Of a stretch of 64,000 bases of DNA, positions 59,016-64,000 are shown one piece after another. Location: assembly GCF_018128965.1 (NCBI RefSeq), contig NZ_JAAEDH010000015.1, forward strand, positions 50,044 to 114,043, read 5' to 3'. Both the position numbers and the translations under genes were made by a program. The notes beneath the pieces are model-generated. The model saw nothing but the letters and a program-made list of their open reading frames with translations, searched no databases and had not been told where the DNA came from. Numbering within the stretch: the first letter of the stretch is position 1; each line of letters begins with the position of its first letter. Source of the stretch: Plastoroseomonas arctica. Its GTDB lineage: Bacteria > Pseudomonadota > Alphaproteobacteria > Acetobacterales > Acetobacteraceae.

Positions 59016-59767
59016 GGGCACACCATTGGGCGCGCGCGATCGAGCGGCATGTCGAGCAGGATGTCGGGGTCCATCGGGAACACTCGGAAGGAGGCGCGCA
59101 GCCCGTCCGCAATGCAGGAGGCTTGCGGCAAAGTGAAGGCGGGGATGCCGGAGCCGAGGATCACGGGCGCGATGGTGACGTGCAGCCGGTCGAGGCACCC
59201 GGCGGCGAGGAAGCGGGAGACGGTGATGCCGCCGCCCTCGACGAAGAGGCGGGTCAGACCCATCGCCGCGAAGCGGGCGAGCAGGGCGGCGAGGTCCAGC
59301 GGCGCGGGCAGGCGCAGGACCGCTGCCTCGCCGTGGCGGGTCGCCTTGCCGGTGCAGGTCACCAGGATCGAGGGCGGCCCATCGCCGAACACCTGGTGGC
59401 TCGGCGGCAGGCGGCCGGCGGGGTCGAGGATGATGCGGGTCGGGTTTGGCCCCGCAACTTCGCGGGTCGTCAGGCGCGGGTCGTCGGCGGCGACCGTGCC
59501 CGCACCCACGATCACCGCGTGGCAGAGCGCCCGCAGCCGGTGGGTGTGCTCGATGTCGCCCGGCCCGCCGATCCATTGGCTGGAGCCCGAGGCCGTGGCG
59601 ATGCGGCCATCGAGCGTCTGGCACAGCCGGCCGATCACACGGCAACCATCGGGAGCGACGGGCGCTGCCAGGACGGGCGCGAATAGCGGCGCGAGCGCGC
59701 CGGATGCGACGGCGCCGCCATCGCGTGCCGCCAGCACGGCGCTCCAGGCATCGGGTGCGGGCTGCAT
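59012..59767 (-). CDS. RibD C-terminal (reductase) domain protein
   Basis: A 251-residue protein containing only the dihydrofolate-reductase-like domain of RibD, without the N-terminal deaminase. Motifs: GRLCQTLDGRIATASG (the SxDG-type start), VIVGAGTVAADDPRLTTR, NPTRIILD and GLTRLFVEGGGITVSRFL. It reduces a pyrimidine or pteridine ribosyl intermediate with NADPH. It is the first gene of the eight-gene minus-strand operon; a stand-alone RibD reductase next to PTPS-like, GT4 and methyltransferase genes points to pteridine chemistry other than riboflavin. Confidence 0.88.
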   Translation of the reverse strand: MQPAPDAWSAVLAARDGGAVASGALAPLFAPVLAAPVAPDGCRVIGRLCQTLDGRIATASGSSQWIGGPGDIEHTHRLRALCHAVIVGAGTVAADDPRLTTREVAGPNPTRIILDPAGRLPPSHQVFGDGPPSILVTCTGKATRHGEAAVLRLPAPLDLAALLARFAAMGLTRLFVEGGGITVSRFLAAGCLDRLHVTIAPVILGSGIPAFTLPQASCIADGLRASFRVFPMDPDILLDMPLDRARPMVCP

Positions 59768-59997
59768 GGGCGGGATATGCCCGTTGCGGCGGGAAGGGGC
59801 AATCGCGCCGCGGCGTCAGGGCGGAGCGTAGCCATGACGCCACCGTATCGAACAATTCGGCGCACCCGCGTGGCTTCACGCTTTTTTTGGGATGCTATGC
59901 AAGACTGCGGCACCATCATCTGCGCACGCCATCGGGGAGTGCCTGCCGTCTTGCCTCGCCCATCCCAGGATTGACCCATGATACCCAGGCAAGGCCG

Positions 59998-60783
59998 ATG
60001 AACGCGCCGATCGCTGTCCCCACGAATGCCCGCCCGAAGACGCTGCATGGGTGCGGTGCCTGTCGCGACGGCAGCGGGTTCGCGGTGGCGTTCACCATGG
60101 CCTTCCAGCCCATCGTGGATGTCATCTCCCGCACGGTCTGGGCCTATGAGGCGCTGGTGCGCGGCGCGGCCGGAGAGGGGGCGCAGACCGTGCTGGACCA
60201 GGTGGGCGGCGAGGCGATCTACGCTTTCGACCAGTCCTGCCGGATCAAGGCGGTGGAGCTGGCGGGGCGGCTTTTCCCGCCCGGCGAGGCGACCAGGCTC
60301 TCGATCAATTTCCTGCCCAATGCAGTCTATGAACCCAGCGCCTGCATTCGCGCCACGCTCGCGGCCGCGCAGCGGGTGGGGTTCAACCATCGCCGGCTGA
60401 TGTTCGAGTTCACCGAGAATGAACGGATGCTCGATGTCGCGCATGTCAAGCGCATCATCGCCGCCTATCGCGATTTCGGCTTCGTCACCGCTCTCGATGA
60501 TTTCGGCGCGGGCTTCGCGGGGCTCGCGCTGCTTGCCGAGCTGCAGCCGGACGTGATCAAGCTGGACATGGCGCTGATCCGCGGCGTCGAGGCCTCGGCC
60601 CCCCGGCGCGCCATCGTCGCTGCCATGGTGGCGATGACCCGCGCGCTCGCGATCACGCTGATCGCCGAAGGGGTGGAGACGGAGGCCGAGGTGGAGGCCC
60701 TGCGCGGTCTCGGGGTGACCCTGATGCAGGGCTATCGCTTCGCCCGGCCCGGCTTCGAGCGGCTGCCCGGAATCACCGGCTGA
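59998..60783 (+). CDS. EAL-domain c-di-GMP phosphodiesterase
   Basis: A 261-residue stand-alone EAL domain that hydrolyses c-di-GMP. All catalytic residues are seen: YEALVRG (EAL), SINFLPN, FEFTENE, ALDDFGAGFAG (DDFG), IKLDMALIRG, IAEGVETEAE and QGYRFARP. A short N-terminal segment with CGACRDG may bind metal or sense redox. There is no membrane or sensor domain. It is a single gene, divergent from the RibD-like operon and abutting a convergent permease pair; nearby flagellar genes fit c-di-GMP control of motility. Confidence 0.95.
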   Translation: MNAPIAVPTNARPKTLHGCGACRDGSGFAVAFTMAFQPIVDVISRTVWAYEALVRGAAGEGAQTVLDQVGGEAIYAFDQSCRIKAVELAGRLFPPGEATRLSINFLPNAVYEPSACIRATLAAAQRVGFNHRRLMFEFTENERMLDVAHVKRIIAAYRDFGFVTALDDFGAGFAGLALLAELQPDVIKLDMALIRGVEASAPRRAIVAAMVAMTRALAITLIAEGVETEAEVEALRGLGVTLMQGYRFARPGFERLPGITG

Positions 60784-61299
60784 TCAGGGGCGCACCAGGG
60801 CGCCGGGGAACCAGGGCAGCAGCCAGGACACGCCGAGCCCGGTCAACACCGGCAGCGCCAGGCCCGCCAGCATGCGGATGGCGACGAAGCGCCAGCCCAG
60901 CACCGGCACCTCCCAGGCGATCACACGGTGGAAGCCGTAGATTGCCCAGCCGGTCACCAGCGCGGCCATCTGCGGCACACCCGCACCCGCCTTGGTGAAG
61001 GTCAACACCAGGGGGAAGGAGACGAAGGGCCCGCCGGGAATGAACCCGCCCGCGACCGAGGCGATCAGGATGCCCCGCAACCCGGATTCCGGCCCGAGAT
61101 AGCCCTCGGCGATGTCGGCCGGCACCAGCTCGGCCAGGAACGCCGCCATCGGCAGGGCCACGGTGAACAGCGGCAGCACCCGCACCAGGCTGTGCGCGCC
61201 ATCCCGCCCGGCACGGATTGCCATGCTCACGCTGCGCTTGAGGCACAGGCCCAGCGCGATCAGCGCCAGCAGCCAGAGCAGGCCCTGCGTCGCGCTCAC
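60784..61299 (-). CDS. Half-size permease, second subunit (ArsP/DUF318 type)
   Basis: A 171-residue membrane protein with about four or five helices carrying the family motif GGFIPGGPFVSFPLVL. GTG 61299 overlaps the stop of the first half-size gene (GTGA). Full-length permeases of this family are about 300-350 residues with two repeats of this motif. The stop is immediately next to the convergent EAL gene stop. Confidence 0.75.
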   Translation of the reverse strand: MSATQGLLWLLALIALGLCLKRSVSMAIRAGRDGAHSLVRVLPLFTVALPMAAFLAELVPADIAEGYLGPESGLRGILIASVAGGFIPGGPFVSFPLVLTFTKAGAGVPQMAALVTGWAIYGFHRVIAWEVPVLGWRFVAIRMLAGLALPVLTGLGVSWLLPWFPGALVRP

Positions 61300-61823
61300 G
61301 CGGGAGGCTGCCAGCGGATCGGGATCAGCCGGCTCAGCCAACCCGCGAGGATCGGCATCGGCAGGGTCAGCAGAACGCGCATCAGGGTGAATTCGGTCCC
61401 CAGCAGGGGCACCTCGTAGATCAGCAGCCGTTGGAAGCCGTTCAGTGACCAGGCGAAGATGAAGGCGACCAAGGCACCGCGATCCGCCCCCGCCTGGGCG
61501 AGGACCAGCACCAGCGGGAAGGCCGCCATCGGTCCCCCCGGCGTCGCCATGCCCGCCAGCGTGGCGATAACCAGGCCGCGCACCCCGGCCTCCGCCCCCA
61601 TCCATTTGGCGAGTGCCCCGGCCGGGACGAGCTGCTTCAGCGCGCCGGCCAGCAGAAGCCCGCCGACGATGGAGGGCAGGATGAACACGAAGGTGCTGCC
61701 CGCGCTCTCCAGCGCATGGCGGAAGGCGGCCTCGCCGCGCAGCGCATAGGTTGCGACGGCGGCGGCGATCCCGATGGCCAGCAGCAGGATGAAGGCGAGG
61801 TTCTGGCGAAGGATGGCTGGCAC
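61296..61823 (-). CDS. Half-size permease, first subunit (ArsP/DUF318 type)
   Basis: A 175-residue membrane protein with about five helices and the motif ATPGGPMAAFPLVL, equivalent to the first repeat of the full-length permease. GTG 61823 is the only good start. With the next gene it forms an apparent heterodimeric version of the permease. Substrate unknown: relatives export organoarsenicals or other small molecules. Confidence 0.75.
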   Translation of the reverse strand: MPAILRQNLAFILLLAIGIAAAVATYALRGEAAFRHALESAGSTFVFILPSIVGGLLLAGALKQLVPAGALAKWMGAEAGVRGLVIATLAGMATPGGPMAAFPLVLVLAQAGADRGALVAFIFAWSLNGFQRLLIYEVPLLGTEFTLMRVLLTLPMPILAGWLSRLIPIRWQPPA

Positions 61824-61865
61824 GCGCGCAAGCTGCGCCGCGGCGCCGCCCGCGGCAAGCTCGCG

Positions 61866-62270
61866 TCAGACGCGCTCGGTCACCACCAGCGCCGGCGGCT
61901 TGCGCGCGATGGGGCGCGGCGCGAGCCCCGAATAGCCCGGCAACGTTTCGGCATGGGGCAGGGCCGCGCCGGCGATGGTCTCGATCACCCGCGATTGCAG
62001 CTGGATGGCGCGAGCGAGCAATCGCCGGTTCTCCGCGCCGAGGTCGGCCAGGTGGCCGGCCAGGGCCTCGGCCAGCGCCGCGTCGCGCGGCCCGTCGCCC
62101 AGGCCCAGGCGCCGGCAGCTCTCGGCCGCCGCGGCGAAGGCGTCCGATGCGCGCATCTTCGCCCCCGCGAGTTCGCCGGCGATGCCGAGGTCGAGCTTCG
62201 CGAGGGCTTCGTTCTCCGCGTGCAGCGCCTCGGCCAGGCGCTTGCCGGCGGTGATGAGGATATCGATCAT
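61866..62270 (-). CDS. Flagellar FlgN-like protein
   Basis: A 134-residue, mostly helical protein with regular heptad-like spacing (AGKRLAEALHAENEALAKLDLG, AENRRLLARAIQLQSRVIETIAG), the size and pattern of FlgN, the export chaperone for hook-associated proteins. It overlaps the flgJ-like gene (ATGA) downstream of flgI. The name rests on context and helical pattern. Confidence 0.65.
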   Translation of the reverse strand: MIDILITAGKRLAEALHAENEALAKLDLGIAGELAGAKMRASDAFAAAAESCRRLGLGDGPRDAALAEALAGHLADLGAENRRLLARAIQLQSRVIETIAGAALPHAETLPGYSGLAPRPIARKPPALVVTERV

Positions 62271-62590
62271 CGGGGCAGTGTCCTTCCTGCGTCTTGGACG
62301 CGCAGCATGTGGCGATAGACGGCGTCGGCGATGCCAAAACCGCCGCGACGGGAGGCGGCCTGGGCATAGGCATCGACCATCATCGGGCGCCATTGCGCCT
62401 CCCCCGCGCCACCGCCGAAGCGGGAGCGGGAGGCGTCGGTGGTGGCGAAGATGGGCTGCAGCATCTGGCCGAGCATCTGGGCCTCGAATTGCCGCGCCGT
62501 CTCGCGCAGCCGCGCATGGTTCGCGGACGCCCGCGGCTGCGTCACGGCGGTGGCGACGGGCGGGGTCGCGGGGGCGGCGGGTCCGGGCAT
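62267..62590 (-). CDS. flgJ: Rod-binding protein, FlgJ N-terminal domain
   Basis: A 107-residue protein with the Rod-binding domain: ANHARLRETARQFEAQMLGQMLQPIF and a C-terminal GEAQWRPMMVDAYAQAASRRGGFGIADAVYRHML typical of FlgJ. Only the rod-capping domain is present; the peptidoglycan-hydrolase domain of enterobacterial FlgJ is absent, as usual in alphaproteobacteria. Its ATG overlaps the flgI stop by one base. Confidence 0.85.
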   Translation of the reverse strand: MPGPAAPATPPVATAVTQPRASANHARLRETARQFEAQMLGQMLQPIFATTDASRSRFGGGAGEAQWRPMMVDAYAQAASRRGGFGIADAVYRHMLRVQDAGRTLPR

Positions 62591-63714
62591 CAGCGCAGCT
62601 CCAGCTCGGCCTGGAGCGCACCCGCGGCCTTGATGGTCTGCAGAATGGTGATGAGGTCGCGCGGGCCCACGCCCAGGCTGTTCAGCCCGCGCACCAGCTC
62701 CTGCAGGGTGACCGATCCCGGCAGCACACCCACGCGGCGCTCGCGCTGGTCGTCGATCTCGATCTGGGTGCGCGGGGTCACCACCGTCTCGCCGTTGGAG
62801 AGCGGGCCGGGCTGGCTCACCTGCGGCGTCTCGGTGATGCGGATGGTGAGGTTGCCCTGGGCAATTGCCACGGTGGAGACGCGCACATTCGCGCCCATGA
62901 CGATGGTACCCGAGGCTTCCTCGATCACCACCCGCGCCGGCTGGTCGGGTTCGACCCGCAACTGCTCGATATCGGTGATGAAGCCCATCGCGTCGCGGCC
63001 ACCCAGGGCCACCGTGACGGTGCGCGGGTCGGAGGCCACCGCGACATCCGCCCGCACCCGGGCATTGATGGCGGCGGCGATCCGCCGGGCGGTGGTGAAA
63101 TCCGGATTGCGCAGCGCGAGGCGCACGCGGTCTCGCCCGGCGAGCTGGAAGGGGATCGCGCGCTCGACGATCGCCCCCGAGGAAATCCGCCCCGAGGTCG
63201 GCACCCCGCGGCTGACCGAGGCGCCGGCGCCGCGCGCGGCGATGGCGCCCGTCGCGACCGCGCCCTGGGCCACGGCATAGACCTCGCCATCCGCACCCAG
63301 CAGAGGGGTGACGATCAGCACACCGCCTTGCAGGTTCTGCGCATCGCCCAGCGCCGAGACGGACACGTCGATGCGGCTGCCGGGACGGGCGAAGGCGGGC
63401 AGGTTGGTCGTGACCATCACCGCGGCGATGTTGCGCGTCTCGAGCCGCGCCTCGTTGTCGCGGGTGTTGACGCCCAGGCGCTCGAGCATCCCCACCAGCG
63501 ACTGGCGGGTGAAGATGGCGTTGCGCAACCGGTCGCCGGTGCCGTTCAATCCCACCACCAGGCCGTAGCCGACGAGCTGGTTGTCGCGCACGCCCTCGAC
63601 ATCGGCGATGTCCTTGATGCGGACCTGCGCCAAGGCCTGGGTGGCGAGCGCCAGCCCAAGCAGGCAGGCCGCGAACAGCTTCACCTTCGAATAAGGTTTT
63701 GCGGGCAAGGTCAC
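62590..63714 (-). CDS. flgI: Flagellar P-ring protein FlgI
   Basis: A 374-residue periplasmic protein that assembles the P-ring around the rod. Signal peptide VKLFAACLLGLALATQALAQ is followed by VRIKDIADVEGVRDNQLVGYGLVVGL, the FlgI hallmark. The start is set by promoter logic: a sigma-54-type promoter at 63758-63773 would start transcription near 63747, so the ATG at 63777 and any further upstream start would be outside the mRNA; GTG 63714 or GTG 63684 remain. FlgI is followed by flgJ-like and flgN-like genes in a coupled operon. Confidence 0.93.
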   Translation of the reverse strand: MTLPAKPYSKVKLFAACLLGLALATQALAQVRIKDIADVEGVRDNQLVGYGLVVGLNGTGDRLRNAIFTRQSLVGMLERLGVNTRDNEARLETRNIAAVMVTTNLPAFARPGSRIDVSVSALGDAQNLQGGVLIVTPLLGADGEVYAVAQGAVATGAIAARGAGASVSRGVPTSGRISSGAIVERAIPFQLAGRDRVRLALRNPDFTTARRIAAAINARVRADVAVASDPRTVTVALGGRDAMGFITDIEQLRVEPDQPARVVIEEASGTIVMGANVRVSTVAIAQGNLTIRITETPQVSQPGPLSNGETVVTPRTQIEIDDQRERRVGVLPGSVTLQELVRGLNSLGVGPRDLITILQTIKAAGALQAELELR

Positions 63715-63757
63715 GCTCCGTGCGGGCTTGTGGTGAACCACGGCTCGGGACGGGAAG

Positions 63758-63773
63758 TGCGAAGTTCGTGCCA
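63758..63773 (-). promoter_or_regulatory. Sigma-54 (-24/-12) promoter of the flgI operon
   Basis: Minus strand TGGCACGAACTTCGCA matches the consensus TGGCACG-N4-TTGCA with one mismatch and correct spacing; the invariant GG and GC are present. It lies upstream of flgI on its coding strand. Class II flagellar genes of related alphaproteobacteria are sigma-54 dependent. Confidence 0.65.
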
Positions 63774-63810
63774 GCATTGGGCCAGCACGGCGGCGCGTTT
63801 CCGGCCCGCT

Positions 63811-63833
63811 CGCCCGGCAATTTACGCCGGGCG
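63811..63833. promoter_or_regulatory. Inverted repeat between flgI and fliX; possible flagellar-activator site
   Basis: CGCCCGGC and GCCGGGCG arms around AATTTAC. The CGGCAA-to-GCCGG layout resembles FlbD ftr sites described upstream of Caulobacter flagellar promoters. It is 38-53 bp upstream of the -24/-12 promoter. Site identity is inferred. Confidence 0.35.
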
Positions 63834-63881
63834 GCGGCACCAGCTGCCGCGTCGCGGCAGGCGAGGCAGGAGGGCAAGGCG

Positions 63882-64000
63882 ATGAGCGGCATCAGGAGCG
63901 TGAGCGGTGCACCCGCGGCACCGGCGGCGCAGCGCACGGCGCGCGGCGGGGGCGGCTTTCGCCTGGCCTCCGCGGACCACGGCGCGGAGGCGGCCGGGCC
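63882..64000 (+). CDS. fliX: Flagellar assembly regulator FliX, N-terminal part, cut by the window
   Basis: The visible 39 codons start MSGIRSVSGAPAAPAAQRTA and continue Gly-rich into GGGGFRLAS, the usual opening of FliX. FliX is a small protein that links flagellar assembly to FlbD activity. AGGAGGGCAAGGCG precedes ATG 63882. Its divergence from flgI, with the sigma-54 promoter in between, is the arrangement known in Caulobacter. The assignment rests on a short fragment plus this context. Confidence 0.7.
   Translation, partial: MSGIRSVSGAPAAPAAQRTARGGGGFRLASADHGAEAAG

Noticed and set aside
63715..63840. Upstream starts of flgI at 63777 (ATG) or 63840
   Set aside because: They lie upstream of the predicted transcript start of the sigma-54 promoter and place the signal peptide deep inside the protein.
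1..64000. CRISPR arrays, insertion sequences, integrases, rRNA operons, obvious riboswitches
   Set aside because: Looked for on both strands; no regularly spaced repeats, transposase motifs, rRNA sequence or known aptamer pattern was recognised by eye.

Overview
The window is one stretch of a very GC-rich (about 70% by eye) bacterial chromosome with dense, strongly coupled operons. The gene content points to an alphaproteobacterium, most likely Acetobacteraceae of the Roseomonas kind. The evidence is several TctC/Bug-type tripartite tricarboxylate receptor proteins, a FliX-type flagellar regulator divergent from flgI, a DUF3126 protein, a CrtD-type carotenoid desaturase, and an HU protein with an Ala/Lys/Pro-rich N-terminal extension. 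The taxonomic assignment is an inference. I see no transposase, integrase, CRISPR array or rRNA; one tRNA-Glu(CTC) is present.

Layout. 1-2.3 kb: a partial glycosyltransferase-like gene divergent from an ATP-dependent DNA ligase. 2.4-5.1 kb: an HpcH/HpaI aldolase, then an iron module (Fe(III) receptor, Bfd, bacterioferritin) behind a perfect palindrome. 5.1-10.6 kb: a holin-fold membrane protein, then a metallophosphoesterase coupled to a Ugp-like ABC importer. 10.7-16.2 kb: single genes (small secreted and membrane proteins, two GSTs, a TctC receptor, an MsbA-like exporter). 16.2-21.4 kb: a Pot-like ABC importer with a PuuB-like FAD oxidoreductase. 21.6-23.2 kb: DoxX and a PRISE-type SDR. 23.1-31.9 kb: an eight-gene minus-strand catabolic operon (thiolase-fold protein, DUF35, LacI regulator, double CoA-transferase, phosphoesterase, SDR, TctC receptor, SMP-30 lactonase) with a LacI-type operator upstream. 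32.2-33.9 kb: small exported proteins and the tRNA. 33.9-37.4 kb: an M20 peptidase and a CoxE/CoxD-like VWA/MoxR pair. 37.5-40.7 kb: DUF3126, a membrane operon with a ferric-reductase/Rieske fusion, and exported proteins. 40.7-47.5 kb: a transglutaminase / ATP-grasp / alpha-E / DUF2126 module. 47.7-53.3 kb: HU, an ATP-grasp plus cytochrome P450 pair, and a membrane protein with CrtD. 53.3-59.8 kb: an eight-gene minus-strand run combining a pterin-like biosynthetic set (RibD reductase domain, Zn-ADH-like reductase, divergent PTPS/QueD, GT4 glycosyltransferase, methyltransferase) with cupin, OtnK and OtnC. 60-64 kb: an EAL phosphodiesterase, a split ArsP-type permease, and flagellar genes flgN-like, flgJ-like, flgI and fliX.

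Ways the genes may work together. The 23-32 kb operon looks like an uptake-plus-CoA-activation-plus-cleavage pathway for an unidentified carboxylic acid, controlled by its own LacI repressor. The 55.7-59.8 kb genes read as a pathway to a reduced, glycosylated and methylated pteridine-like small molecule. Two duplicated peptide genes too short for most gene finders (12.8 and 32.7 kb) encode secreted proteins of 54-55 residues with an identical AGIRTDNGSLQ core and share an identically spaced promoter-like block. These three are the strongest candidates for undescribed biology here.
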